A stretch of 64,000 nt of DNA from Pseudomonas sp. SID14000 (GTDB lineage: Bacteria; Pseudomonadota; Gammaproteobacteria; Pseudomonadales; Pseudomonadaceae): NCBI RefSeq assembly GCF_002165135.1, contig NZ_NFZQ01000010.1, positions 124,001 through 188,000 on the forward strand. Reading direction: 5' to 3'. The translations under genes were made by a program, and so were the position numbers. The notes beneath the pieces are model-generated. The model saw only the letters and a list, made by a program, of their open reading frames with translations, was not told the origin of the DNA and did no database searches. How positions within the stretch are numbered: position 1 is the stretch's first letter; every line of letters starts with the position of its first letter. Below, piece by piece: positions 9,785 through 18,679 of this stretch.

Positions 9785-11294
9785 GCAGGGTGCCTCCTTT
9801 GGCTTCGCAGCGGCGTAACAGCAGGGAAGGGCGGTAGCGGCTCTCGCCGTAGCTGCGCTGCAGGTTGTCGAGCACGCGCAGGGTGTGGGGGATGCCGATG
9901 TTCGCGGCCCAGGCCAGCGGGCCGCGGGGGTAATTGACGCCGGCGCGCATGGCCAGGTCGATGTCAGCGGCACTGCCGACACCTTGCAGCACGGCATCGG
10001 CGGCCTCGTTGGCGAGCATCGCCACGGTACGTAGCACCACCAGGCCGGGCAGGTCGGCGACCGGCGTTACCTTCAGGCCGGCGTGCTGCAGCAAGGCCAC
10101 TGCCTGGTCGCGGGCATTGTCGCTGGTGTCGGCCGACCAACTGATGGCGAGACGGGTGGCGGTGGCGTAGTCCAGGGCCAGGTCGAGCAGCACCAGATTG
10201 CGCAGGCCGTCTTCCCGGGCGCGCTGGCTGGCCAGGCGGCCATCGGACAGCGCGAGGGTGGCATCGCCCACCTGGATCAGGCCACCGCCGGCGCGCTGGG
10301 TCACGGCGACGCCACTTTGGCGCAAGCGCTGGACCAGCGGCTGCATCACCCCCAGGTCGCCTTCGACGACGCAGGCATCGACGATGGCAGCGCCATGTAT
10401 TTCGACTGGCTGCGGGCGTTCGGTGCCTTCGGCATAGCTATAGAAGCCTTGGCCGGTCTTGCGCCCGAGGCGGCCTGCGTCCACTAGTTCTTTTTGCACC
10501 AGCGAAGGCTGGAAGCGGAAGTCGCCATAGAACGCATCGAAGACCGAACAGGTAACGGCGTAATTGACATCGTGGCCAATCAGGTCGGTGAGTTCGAACG
10601 CGCCCATGCGGAAACCGCCGGCATCACGCAGCAGCGCATCGAGGCTGGCGCAATCGGCTGCGCCTTCCTGCAGCAATCGCAGGCTTTCTGCGTAGAACGG
10701 CCGCGCCACGCGGTTGACAATGAAGCCAGGTGTGGAGCGCGTGTGCACCGGCTGCTTGCCCCAAGCCTGGGCGGTGGCATGAATGCACGCGGCAACGGCC
10801 GGGGCGGTGGCCAGGCCTGAGACCACTTCGACCAGGGCCATCAACGGTGCCGGGTTGAAGAAGTGCATGCCGACCACCTGCTGCGGGCGTTGCAGCCCGG
10901 CAGCCAGGCTAGTGATCGACAGCGACGAGGTGTTGCTGGCGAGGATGCAGTCGGCGGCGCACAAGGTTTCCAGCTGGCTGAACAGCGCCTGCTTGACCTG
11001 CAGGTTCTCGACTATAGCCTCGATCACCAGGCGGGCATCGGCCAAGGCTTCGAGGTCGTCTACCGGGCACAGCCGGACGCTGATGGCTTCCCGCTCGGCA
11101 GCCTGCAACTTGCCTTTTTCCACCAGGCGGGCAAGTTGCCGGTCTATGCCGGCCACCGCCTGGGCTGCAGCGCCCGGGCGGTTGTCGTAGAGCTTTACCG
11201 GGTGGCCGGCCTGGGCCGCAACCTGGGCGATGCCTGCGCCCATGGCGCCTGCACCGATCACCGCCACCTGGGCATTGCTTGCGAGTGCGCTCAT
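9777..11294 (-). CDS. paaH: 3-hydroxyadipyl-CoA dehydrogenase
   Basis: A 505-residue NAD-dependent 3-hydroxyacyl-CoA dehydrogenase. The N-terminal Rossmann fold carries VIGAGAMGAGIAQVAAQAG. The HGMHFFNPAPLMALVEV-type catalytic region appears as VGMHFFNPAPLMALVEV, and two C-terminal HCDH helical domains follow (the second near NYPRGPLAWAANIG). The ATG at 11294 is preferred over an in-frame TTG six bases upstream. It starts 3 bp after the paaG stop. Confidence 0.95.
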   Translation of the reverse strand: MSALASNAQVAVIGAGAMGAGIAQVAAQAGHPVKLYDNRPGAAAQAVAGIDRQLARLVEKGKLQAAEREAISVRLCPVDDLEALADARLVIEAIVENLQVKQALFSQLETLCAADCILASNTSSLSITSLAAGLQRPQQVVGMHFFNPAPLMALVEVVSGLATAPAVAACIHATAQAWGKQPVHTRSTPGFIVNRVARPFYAESLRLLQEGAADCASLDALLRDAGGFRMGAFELTDLIGHDVNYAVTCSVFDAFYGDFRFQPSLVQKELVDAGRLGRKTGQGFYSYAEGTERPQPVEIHGAAIVDACVVEGDLGVMQPLVQRLRQSGVAVTQRAGGGLIQVGDATLALSDGRLASQRAREDGLRNLVLLDLALDYATATRLAISWSADTSDNARDQAVALLQHAGLKVTPVADLPGLVVLRTVAMLANEAADAVLQGVGSAADIDLAMRAGVNYPRGPLAWAANIGIPHTLRVLDNLQRSYGESRYRPSLLLRRCEAKGGTLHD

Positions 11295-11296
11295 GA

Positions 11297-12088
11297 TCAA
11301 CGCCCCTTGAATGCCGGCGTGCGCTTGTTCATGAAGGCACTCACGCCTTCGCGATAGTCCTCGCTGCGCCCGGCCAGGCGCTGCAGGTCGCGCTCCAGTT
11401 CCAGCTGTTCATCAAAACCGTTGTCGAAACTGGCGTTCAGGCTGCGCTTGATCAGGGCCAGGCCGTAAGTGGGCTGGGTGGCGAGCTGGCGGGCGAGGGT
11501 GAGGGCCTCGTCGCGCAGTGCGGCATCGTCCACCACGCGGTGGATCAGCCCCCATTGCTGGGCCTGTTCGGCGCCCAGGCGCTCGCCCAGCATGGCCAGG
11601 GCCTTGGCCCGCGCCATGCCGACCAGGCGCGGCAGCAACCAGGTACCGCCGGAGTCGGGCACCAGGCCGATCTTGCAGAAGGCCTGGATGAAGCTGGCCG
11701 AGCGGGCGGCCAGCACCAGGTCGCAGGCCAGCGGGATGTTGGCGCCGGCGCCGGCAGCCACGCCGTTGACCGCGCAGATCACCGGCAGCGGCAGGTCGCG
11801 CAGGGTGCGCACCAGCGGGTTGTAGAACTTGTCGATCGATTCGCCCAGGTCCGGCATCTCGGCGCCCGGGGCGACGTTGCGATCGGACAGGTCCTGGCCG
11901 GCGCAGAAACCACGGCCTTCGGCAGTCAGCAACAACACCCGTGCTTCGCTGCTCTGGCGTACTTGCTTGAGTGCCTCGCGCACTTCCAGGTGCATGGCGG
12001 TATTGAAACTGTTCAGCTGCTCGGGGCGATTCAACGAGAGGAGGGCGACGCCGTCCTCGATGGAAAACAGGATGTGCTGGAAAGTCAT
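11297..12088 (-). CDS. paaG: 1,2-epoxyphenylacetyl-CoA isomerase
   Basis: A 263-residue crotonase-fold enzyme that rearranges the ring epoxide to an oxepin. The oxyanion-hole region GFCAGQDLSDRN and the ICAVNGVAAGAGANIPLACD segment are typical of PaaG rather than of ordinary hydratases. It is second in the paaFGHIJK row, 34 bp after paaF. Confidence 0.94.
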   Translation of the reverse strand: MTFQHILFSIEDGVALLSLNRPEQLNSFNTAMHLEVREALKQVRQSSEARVLLLTAEGRGFCAGQDLSDRNVAPGAEMPDLGESIDKFYNPLVRTLRDLPLPVICAVNGVAAGAGANIPLACDLVLAARSASFIQAFCKIGLVPDSGGTWLLPRLVGMARAKALAMLGERLGAEQAQQWGLIHRVVDDAALRDEALTLARQLATQPTYGLALIKRSLNASFDNGFDEQLELERDLQRLAGRSEDYREGVSAFMNKRTPAFKGR

Positions 12089-12122
12089 GACAGACTCGCT
12101 CCGTCAGTCGAGGGAAAGATGA

Positions 12123-12896
12123 TCAGCGGCCCTGGAAGCGGGCCTGGCGTTTTTCCTGGAAGGCACGGATACCTTCGTCGCGGTCGGCGGTGCCGGCCAG
12201 CAAGGTGAAGGCATGGCGTTCGAAGCGCAGGCCGCTGGCCAGGTCGGTATCGCCGGCCTTGAGCAGCGCTTCCTTGGCCAGGCGCACCGCCAGTGGGGCC
12301 TTGGCGGCGATGCTGCGGGCGATGTGCAGGGCGCGTTCTACGGTGAGTTCCGGCTGGGTGATTTCGCTGACCAGCCCGGCCTGCAAGGCATGACGGGCGG
12401 TGATGGCTTCGCCGGTCAGCACCATTTGCATGGCCAGCGGCTTGCCTACTGCCCGCAGCAGGCGCTGGGTGCCACCGGCGCCGGGGATGATGCCGAGGTT
12501 GATTTCCGGCTGGCCGAAACGGGCGTCGCTGCCGGCGATGACGATGTCGGCACACATCACCAGTTCGCAGCCGCCACCCAGGGCGTAGCCGTTGACGGCG
12601 GCGATCAGTGGCTTGGCGAAAGCGGCGATGCTTTGCCAGTGGGCCACCCGGGGGTCGTTGAGGATGCCGACCAGGTCGCGCTCGGCCATCTCGCGGATAT
12701 CGGCGCCTGCGGCGAATGCCTTGCGGCTGCCGGTGATGACCACCGCGCGGGTCTGCTCGTCTTGCCCGGCCGCTTCCAGTGCAGCGGCCAGCTCTGCCAG
12801 TAACTCGGTGCACAGGGCGTTGAGTGCCTCGGGCCGTTGCAGGGTAATGAGCTGGACGCCGTGTTCAGGCGCCTGCACATCGAGATATCGCGGCAT
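12123..12896 (-). CDS. paaF: 2,3-dehydroadipyl-CoA hydratase
   Basis: A 257-residue enoyl-CoA hydratase with both catalytic glutamates in crotonase context ([12 protein letters not shown] and [20 protein letters not shown]). It hydrates the unsaturated intermediate before PaaH. The start [13 protein letters not shown] at 12896 is chosen for its fit to the family; the frame stays open upstream to 12980 without homologous sequence. It is the first gene of the leftward operon, facing paaY across a 354-bp control region. Confidence 0.94.
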   Translation of the reverse strand: MPRYLDVQAPEHGVQLITLQRPEALNALCTELLAELAAALEAAGQDEQTRAVVITGSRKAFAAGADIREMAERDLVGILNDPRVAHWQSIAAFAKPLIAAVNGYALGGGCELVMCADIVIAGSDARFGQPEINLGIIPGAGGTQRLLRAVGKPLAMQMVLTGEAITARHALQAGLVSEITQPELTVERALHIARSIAAKAPLAVRLAKEALLKAGDTDLASGLRFERHAFTLLAGTADRDEGIRAFQEKRQARFQGR

Positions 12897-13008
12897 GTCG
12901 GGTTCCTCTGGCTGCACGCACGGCACATCGTGGGGCCGGCATTTCTTGGAATTGTTTGCAGGGGCGTGATGCGGGATCACGTCCAGGTGGAACCAGTATA
13001 TGCATCAT

Positions 13009-13211
13009 GCGATACATCAATGCAACATTGAAAATTGTTTCATGTATCTCTTTTAGCGTTGATTGCGGTTTAGACAGATTGGCTTTTACTTCAGATGAAT
13101 CGCTTATTCATCTGCTTTTCAGCGAATTTCGGTGAATTTGCGCGAGTGCAATCACGCCAGCAAAAGCGATACACAAGCCTGGCAATTGACGCTCAATTAC
13201 TTTGTGATACA
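13009..13211. promoter_or_regulatory. Divergent paaF-paaY control region with GATACA elements
   Basis: GCGATACA (13009-13016) and TGTATC (13043-13048) form an inverted pair 26 bp apart on the paaF side. GCGATACA (13166-13173) and GATACA (13206-13211) lie as direct copies on the paaY side. The first pair matches the arrangement at the paaA promoter. The region is locally AT-rich. I read it as two promoters under PaaX. Confidence 0.5.
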
Positions 13212-13250
13212 AGATCAATGTGCATCTCAAATCATTTCAGGAGCTTTGCC

Positions 13251-13850
13251 ATGCCTTGCTATCGACTGGACGGCCTGACGCCGGTGGTTCACCCGACAGC
13301 CTACGTGCACCCCAGTGCCGTACTGATCGGTGATGTCATCGTCGGCCCTCGTTGCTACGTCGGCCCACTGGCATCGCTACGGGGGGATTTCGGCCGTATC
13401 GTGCTGGAGGAGGGCGCCAACCTGCAGGACACCTGCGTGATGCATGGCTTCCCGGGTGGCGACACGGTGGTCGAACGCAACGGGCATGTCGGGCATGGTG
13501 CCGTGCTGCACGGCTGCCGCGTGGGCGAAGACGCCTTGATCGGCATGAACGCGGTGGTGATGGATGGCGCCCATGTGGCACCGCGCTGCATCGTCGCAGC
13601 CACGGCCTTTGTCAAGGCGGGTTTTGAATGTGCTGCGCAAAGCCTGGTGATGGGTTCGCCAGCCCAGGTCAAGCGCCCGCTGACCGAACAGGAGCTTGCC
13701 TGGAAGCAACGCGGCACAGCGGAGTACCAGCATCTGGCGCAACGCTGCATGAACACCATGGTCGAATGCCCACCACTGACCGAGATCGAGCCCGCGCGCC
13801 CACGTATGGAGGACTCCGGCGTCAGGCCCAAAGGCCAGGCATCGGCATGA
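13251..13850 (+). CDS. paaY: PaaY hexapeptide-repeat thioesterase
   Basis: A 199-residue left-handed beta-helix protein of the gamma-carbonic-anhydrase-like group (repeats [38 protein letters not shown]). PaaY hydrolyses dead-end CoA esters that inhibit the pathway. The ATG at 13251 has AGGAGC upstream and gives the usual length; a longer in-frame version from 13095 has no homologous content. paaX follows 77 bp later. Confidence 0.93.
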   Translation: MPCYRLDGLTPVVHPTAYVHPSAVLIGDVIVGPRCYVGPLASLRGDFGRIVLEEGANLQDTCVMHGFPGGDTVVERNGHVGHGAVLHGCRVGEDALIGMNAVVMDGAHVAPRCIVAATAFVKAGFECAAQSLVMGSPAQVKRPLTEQELAWKQRGTAEYQHLAQRCMNTMVECPPLTEIEPARPRMEDSGVRPKGQASA

Positions 13851-13927
13851 GCCTGGCTGCGTCACGCAATGGCCAGGCGGCCCGCCGCGCAGGTATAGTC
13901 GGTGCTTTATCCGCGCACAGTTCGCCC

Positions 13928-14851
13928 ATGAGCAATCTCGCCCCACTGAATCACCTGATCACCCGCTTCCAGGAACAGACGCCGATCCGCGCCAGTTCGC
14001 TGATCATCACCTTGTACGGCGACGCCATCGAGCCCCACGGCGGAACCGTCTGGCTGGGTAGCCTGATCAACCTGCTGGAGCCGATCGGCATCAACGAGCG
14101 CCTGATTCGCACGTCGATCTTCCGCCTTACCAAGGAAGGCTGGCTCACCGCCGAAAAGGTTGGCCGGCGCAGCTACTACAGCCTGACCGGTACGGGCCGC
14201 CGGCGGTTCGAGAAAGCCTTCAAACGGGTCTACAGCCCCAGCCAGCCTGCCTGGGACGGTGCCTGGACGCTGGTGTTGCTCTCGCAACTGGAGGCCGGCA
14301 AGCGCAAGGCTTTGCGTGAGGAGCTGGAGTGGCAGGGGTTTGGGACCATGGCGCCGAACCTGCTGGGCTGCCCACGGGCAGACCGCGCCGACCTGGCCGC
14401 CACCTTGCGTGACCTGGAGGCCAGCGACGACAGCATCGTCTTTGAAACCCACACCCAGGAGGTGCTTGCCTCCAAGGCCATGCGCGCCCAGGTGCGGGAA
14501 AGCTGGCGTATCGACGAACTGGGGCAGCAGTACAGCGAGTTCATCCAGCTGTTCAGGCCGCTATGGCAAGGCCTCAAAGAGCAGCAACAGCTCGATGCCC
14601 AGGATTGCTTCCTGGCACGCACGCTGCTGATTCACGAATACCGCCGGCTGCTGCTGCGCGATCCGCAACTGCCAGACGAGCTGCTGCCAGGGGATTGGGA
14701 GGGAAGGGCTGCGCGACAGTTGTGCCGTAACCTCTATCGTCTGGTGTTTGCCAAGGCGGAAGAATGGCTGAATACCGCGCTGGAGACGGCTGATGGGCCT
14801 TTACCTGATGTGAATGAAGGCTTCTACAGGCGTTTTGGCGGGCTTGTTTGA
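13928..14851 (+). CDS. paaX: PaaX phenylacetyl-CoA-responsive repressor
   Basis: A 307-residue transcription factor with an N-terminal GntR-like winged helix (RASSLIITLYGDAI, NERLIRTSIFRLTKEGWL) and the PaaX central and C-terminal domains (GAWTLVLLSQLEAGKR, LLIHEYRRLLLRDPQLP). It represses paa genes until phenylacetyl-CoA binds. The start MSNLAPLNHLITRF at 13928 is supported by family alignment. It is co-directional with paaY. Confidence 0.95.
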   Translation: MSNLAPLNHLITRFQEQTPIRASSLIITLYGDAIEPHGGTVWLGSLINLLEPIGINERLIRTSIFRLTKEGWLTAEKVGRRSYYSLTGTGRRRFEKAFKRVYSPSQPAWDGAWTLVLLSQLEAGKRKALREELEWQGFGTMAPNLLGCPRADRADLAATLRDLEASDDSIVFETHTQEVLASKAMRAQVRESWRIDELGQQYSEFIQLFRPLWQGLKEQQQLDAQDCFLARTLLIHEYRRLLLRDPQLPDELLPGDWEGRAARQLCRNLYRLVFAKAEEWLNTALETADGPLPDVNEGFYRRFGGLV

Positions 14852-14897
14852 GGATTGGGTTCAATGGCAACCATAAAAGCATGAAAGTTCGCCAACA

Positions 14898-14907
14898 GGT
14901 CTAGACC
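14898..14907. promoter_or_regulatory. GGTCTAGACC palindrome, copy 1
   Basis: A perfect 10-bp palindrome about 270 bp before the AraC gene. An identical copy lies at 16274. Likely operator half or site for the neighbouring AraC protein. Confidence 0.4.
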
Positions 14908-15166
14908 AGTAGCACGCAGGTGTTCAAGCAAGCCCAGTTGATTATGCGGATCCAGACGCAAGGGATCCGCAGGCAGGTTGCTGCCCAAAGACCGACCCAT
15001 GCCTGCCCGCCGCAGGTATTCTGGCTTACTTTGCAGTCGCGTGGCTGATTGTTACGCGTGTTACCCATTACCCCAGTTCCATTGCCGCGTTCTGGCTGCA
15101 AAGCGCCTTTTTGAGGGGTGAAGGCAGGGCATGGTGTTTGCATTGCTCAGACACCGAACCTGAACT

Positions 15167-15176
15167 GGACTAGACC
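15167..15176. promoter_or_regulatory. GGACTAGACC, degenerate copy next to the AraC start codon
   Basis: Differs from the palindrome by one base and lies directly against the ATG at 15177. If bound by a regulator it would block expression of the AraC gene itself. Confidence 0.35.
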
Positions 15177-16223
15177 ATGCATTCTCCACTGCTCTGCTGC
15201 ACCGTCCCGCCAGTTGCGGGCAACCTCGGCGTCCTGTCGGCTGCTGCCAGTGGGCTGGAGGGGTTCGTCACAGGCGTCGGAGGCGATATTGACCTGATAC
15301 TGGGACGGGCCGGGGTCAATCCCGAAAGCCTGCGCCAACCCACGCTGAGCCTGCCGCTCACCAATTACTGCCAGGTGCTGGAAGAGGCGGCCCGCCAGTC
15401 GCACTGCGATAACTTCGGTTTGCACTACGGTCTGCAGTTTCAGCCCCAAGCCCTTGGGCTGCTGGGCTATGTCGGGTTGTTGTCCAATATGCTGGAGGAC
15501 GCCCTGCGCAATTTCGCGTCGGCGTTTCCTTACCACCAGCACGATACCTTGATACGGCTGGTCGACTGCGGCAAGTGCTATCGCTTCGATTACCAAGTGC
15601 GGCACAGCGCCATTCTGGAGCGTCGGCAGGATGCCGAACTGACCATGGGCATGGTGCTTAACCTGATACGCCACGTGCTGGGCAAGGACTGGGCGCCGTT
15701 CGCGGTCAGCTTCGAGCACGCTCGCCCACAGGACTGGCAAGTGCATCAGCAGGCGTTCGGCGCGCCTGTCTATTTTGGTCGCGGTTGCAACTCGATGCTC
15801 GTCCCCAAGGCTGACCTCAAAGATCAGTGGATGCCAGAGCGCGATGCCAATTTGCTGTTTCTGGTCCAGGACGTGCTTCAGCGCCTGGGCGCGCACGATC
15901 AGCGGCGCAACCTGCTGGATGAGGCGGACGCTCAGGTGCGCCTTGCCCTGAGCTGTGGAGAGCCTTGCCTGGAAAAGATCGCGCAGGCGCTGGAGCTCAG
16001 TTCGGCCGGGTTGCAACGCCACCTGCGCGAGGCAGGCATGAGCTTCAGCCAGCTTGTCGAAAAGGTCCGCCGGGATCTGGCGGTGCACTACCTGCGACAG
16101 CCCAAACGGCCGGTGTCTGACCTGGCGGGGTTGCTCGGATACTCCGAGACCAGTGCGTTCTCCCGGGCTTTTCGCCGCTGGTTTGGCGTAAGCCCGCGGC
16201 AGTGGCGTAGCGAAGACTGCTGA
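15177..16223 (+). CDS. AraC-family transcriptional regulator (Arabinose_bd-type N-terminus)
   Basis: A 348-residue regulator. The N-terminal two thirds match the Arabinose_bd/OruR-like ligand domain (QFQPQALGLLGYVGLLS). The C-terminal 100 residues form the AraC double helix-turn-helix with LEKIAQALELSSAGLQRHL and LAGLLGYSETSAFSRAFRRW. No clear ribosome binding site precedes the ATG, so the start could lie slightly downstream. It sits before an organophosphate-type transporter and a HAD phosphatase and is probably their activator. Ligand unknown. Confidence 0.85.
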   Translation: MHSPLLCCTVPPVAGNLGVLSAAASGLEGFVTGVGGDIDLILGRAGVNPESLRQPTLSLPLTNYCQVLEEAARQSHCDNFGLHYGLQFQPQALGLLGYVGLLSNMLEDALRNFASAFPYHQHDTLIRLVDCGKCYRFDYQVRHSAILERRQDAELTMGMVLNLIRHVLGKDWAPFAVSFEHARPQDWQVHQQAFGAPVYFGRGCNSMLVPKADLKDQWMPERDANLLFLVQDVLQRLGAHDQRRNLLDEADAQVRLALSCGEPCLEKIAQALELSSAGLQRHLREAGMSFSQLVEKVRRDLAVHYLRQPKRPVSDLAGLLGYSETSAFSRAFRRWFGVSPRQWRSEDC

Positions 16224-16273
16224 ACTGAAAATTGACTTTGCATGTTGAACACGTCCGTGCAGGGTCAAGTCTT

Positions 16274-16283
16274 GGTCTAGACC
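16274..16283. promoter_or_regulatory. GGTCTAGACC palindrome, copy 2, before the OPA transporter
   Basis: Identical to the copy at 14898 and placed 109 bp before the transporter start, where an AraC activator site would be expected. Confidence 0.45.
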
Positions 16284-16392
16284 AGGCGATAAGATCAGGT
16301 TCGCAAGTTCCGGATACCTACCGGCAGGCGCCTTGATCGAGCAGAGCAGGGGTGCCAGGCCTACGTCGCGGTAATGAACAGAGGACAACAAC

Positions 16393-17739
16393 ATGTACAA
16401 GAGTCCTGAGAACGCACGCCATGACTGGAAATCCCTTCAACACTGGCGCGTTCAGATATTCATCATCACGTGGCTGGCCTATGCCGCGTTCTATTTCACC
16501 CGCAAAGCCTTTTCGGTTGCCAAGCTGGGAATCGCCGAAGACCCCAGCTTTATGCTCGACAAAGCGGCCATGGCCAACCTCGACGCGCTGTATCTGGCCG
16601 CCTACGCCGTAGGCCAGTTCGCATGGGGTGTCTTCGCTGACCGTTACGGTACCCGCGTCGTCGTGCTTGGCGGGCTCGTGGTGTCAGCCCTGGCCGCGCT
16701 GGCCATGGGCACCTTCGCGACTTTACCGATCTTCGCCAGCTGCATGGTGATTCAGGGGTTGGCACAATCCACGGGCTGGTCAGGACTGTGCAAGAACATC
16801 GGATGCTTCTTCGCTACCCGTGAGCGCGGCCGCGTGCTGGGTTACTGGAGCACCTGCTACGCGTTCGGCGGCCTGGTCGCAACGCCGTTCGCCGGGTGGT
16901 GGGCGTACCAGATCTCCCATGATTGGCGCATGGCGTTCATTTCTTCGGCGGGCGTCGTGCTCGTGGTTGCCGTGCTGTTCTTCCTGTTGCAACGCAATCG
17001 CCCGCAGGATGTAGGATTGCCTGCCGTCGAAGACGAGGACCAGTTGGCCGGGCGAACCGACGTTCCCCGGGAGAACTACCGGACGGCGCTGCGCAAGGTG
17101 CTCGCCAACCGTACTGTCCTGGTGCTGGGGATAGCGTATTTCCTGCTCAAGCCTGCTCGCTATGCAATCCTGATGTGGGGGCCGGTGATCGTCTACGAGC
17201 GCATGCCGAGTATCGGCAAAGTGGCTTCGGCCATTGTGCCGTCCGCGTTCGAAGTCGCAGGGTTGGTCGGCCCGATTCTGATCGGCATCGCCTCCGACAA
17301 ACTGTTTGGCGCTCGGCGCATGCCGGCCTGCGTCATCAGCCTGATGGCTCTGACCCTGTGGCTGATACTGTTCGTGCCGACAATGCAAAGCGGCAACATC
17401 TACCTGGTGGTCGGCTTGCTGTTCATGATGGGTGTCACGCTGTATGGCCCTGACTCAATGATCAGCGGCGCCGCCGCCATTGATTTCGGCACCAGCGAGT
17501 CCGCGGGCACCGCCACAGGCTTCGTCAACGGGTGCGGCTCGGTAGGTGCGATCCTCGGTGGGCTGCTGCCTGGCTACTTCGACACCATCACTGTGTTCTT
17601 CGTCTTCACCGGCGCTGCGTTGCTCGCCAGTTTGCTGCTGGTGCCGTTCTGGAACACCCGCCCAGCAAGTCAGGCGACTATCAGCGAACTCGAGACGACG
17701 TCGGGCGGTGTCGCGACATCCACGCAAACCACTCGCTGA
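16393..17739 (+). CDS. MFS transporter of the OPA (GlpT/UhpT) family
   Basis: A 448-residue, 12-segment major facilitator. The N-terminal sequence WRVQIFIITWLAYAAFYFTR followed by KAFS is the mark of the organophosphate:phosphate antiporter group. GVFADRYGTRVVVLGG is the loop 2-3 motif. It probably takes up a phosphorylated organic compound in exchange for phosphate. The start codon follows ACAACAAC, another possible Hfq/Crc target. The gene lies downstream of the AraC regulator and 72 bp before the HAD gene. Confidence 0.85.
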   Translation: MYKSPENARHDWKSLQHWRVQIFIITWLAYAAFYFTRKAFSVAKLGIAEDPSFMLDKAAMANLDALYLAAYAVGQFAWGVFADRYGTRVVVLGGLVVSALAALAMGTFATLPIFASCMVIQGLAQSTGWSGLCKNIGCFFATRERGRVLGYWSTCYAFGGLVATPFAGWWAYQISHDWRMAFISSAGVVLVVAVLFFLLQRNRPQDVGLPAVEDEDQLAGRTDVPRENYRTALRKVLANRTVLVLGIAYFLLKPARYAILMWGPVIVYERMPSIGKVASAIVPSAFEVAGLVGPILIGIASDKLFGARRMPACVISLMALTLWLILFVPTMQSGNIYLVVGLLFMMGVTLYGPDSMISGAAAIDFGTSESAGTATGFVNGCGSVGAILGGLLPGYFDTITVFFVFTGAALLASLLLVPFWNTRPASQATISELETTSGGVATSTQTTR

Positions 17740-17811
17740 TCCCACTGTCATTTCACCCGGCGATGGCTGAAAAGGCCGTCGCCCCTCGACTTTTCACCCT
17801 GGAGGTGGCCG

Positions 17812-18465
17812 ATGGCCCTCGCACTGTTTGATCTGGACGACACCCTAATCGATGGCGACTGTGCCAGCCTGTGGAGCAGCCATATGGCCGCGCTCGGCTG
17901 GGTCGATGGGCCGAGCTTCATCGAGCGCGACCGCGAACTCATGGCGCTCTATGCGCAAGGCAAGTTGGCCATGGAGGCGTACATGACCTTCAGCCTCTCG
18001 CCCCTGGTGGGCCGCACGATAGAGGAGGTGGCCGAGGCGGTGGCTCCCTTCGTGGAAGATGTCATCACCCCGCGCATCCATGAAGACGCTATTGCCTGCC
18101 TGGCGCGACATCGCGAAAAGGGGGACCGCCTGCTGATCATTTCAGCGTCTGCACACTTCCTGGTGAGCCGTATCGCCAAGCAGCTTGGCGTAGAAGAAGT
18201 GCTGGCGATTGACCTTGAACATCAGCAGGGTGCCTATACCGGCAATACCAGCGGGATATTGACCTACCGGGACGGCAAGGTGGCGCGGCTTCACAGCTGG
18301 CTGCAAGAGCAGGGCGAGGGGTTGGACGGTGCCTACTTCTACTCGGACTCGCGCAATGACCTGCCGTTGCTTTCGCTTGTCGCCAAACCGCATACAGTCA
18401 ATCCAGATCCCGTGCTGCGGGCGCATGCTGACGCGACGGGGTGGCCGATTCTGCGGTGGCGTTGA
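17812..18465 (+). CDS. HAD-IB family phosphatase
   Basis: A 217-residue HAD hydrolase of subfamily IB (phosphoserine-phosphatase-like). Motif I is LFDLDDTLIDGDC with both aspartates, motif II is LLIISASAHFLV, and motif IV is YSDSRNDLPLL. The four-helix cap sits between motifs I and II. Placed behind an organophosphate carrier, it may remove phosphate from the imported compound. GGAGGTG lies just upstream of the ATG at 17812. Substrate is not shown by sequence. Confidence 0.85.
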   Translation: MALALFDLDDTLIDGDCASLWSSHMAALGWVDGPSFIERDRELMALYAQGKLAMEAYMTFSLSPLVGRTIEEVAEAVAPFVEDVITPRIHEDAIACLARHREKGDRLLIISASAHFLVSRIAKQLGVEEVLAIDLEHQQGAYTGNTSGILTYRDGKVARLHSWLQEQGEGLDGAYFYSDSRNDLPLLSLVAKPHTVNPDPVLRAHADATGWPILRWR

Positions 18466-18510
18466 TAGTTGTCAAGAGGAGGATAGGAAGAGTAATTTAT
18501 ATAACTAAAC

Positions 18511-18541
18511 AAAATGAATATTTAGCATAGTTATTCATTTT
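18511..18541. repeat. Inverted repeat in AT-rich spacer
   Basis: AAAATGAATA (18511-18520) and TATTCATTTT (18532-18541) form a perfect 10-bp inverted repeat with an 11-bp gap. It lies in an AT-rich stretch unlike the flanking genes, after the HAD gene. It could be an operator or a weak terminator. Confidence 0.5.
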
Positions 18542-18572
18542 GATCATATTATGAAGGCAGGGTAGCTCACGT

Positions 18573-18590
18573 GTGAGCGCTAACGCTCAC
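18573..18590. repeat. Short hairpin GTGAGCG-CTAA-CGCTCAC
   Basis: A seven-pair perfect stem with a four-base loop and no T-run after it. It may mark the end of the HAD transcript or serve as a protein site. Confidence 0.4.
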
Positions 18591-18679
18591 GCCTGCACAC
18601 CAGCCTTCAAGAATGAGCTAGGGGCGCTCAATTGGCGGGCTATGTACGGCTGCCATGGGCCATCAAGCAGTACCGCTCA

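Larger units (their letters stand above)
14852..15176. other. Gap between paaX and the AraC gene, with two GGTCTAGACC-type sites
   Basis: No gene is recognised in these 325 bp. The stretch holds the perfect palindrome GGTCTAGACC at 14898-14907 and a one-base variant GGACTAGACC at 15167-15176, which abuts the AraC start codon. The same perfect palindrome recurs before the transporter gene. Confidence 0.5.

Noticed and set aside
18511-18590. The AT-rich inverted repeats near 18.5 kb as ends of a mobile element
   Set aside because: There is no matching pair at the other side of a gene block and no transposase; they look like local hairpins.
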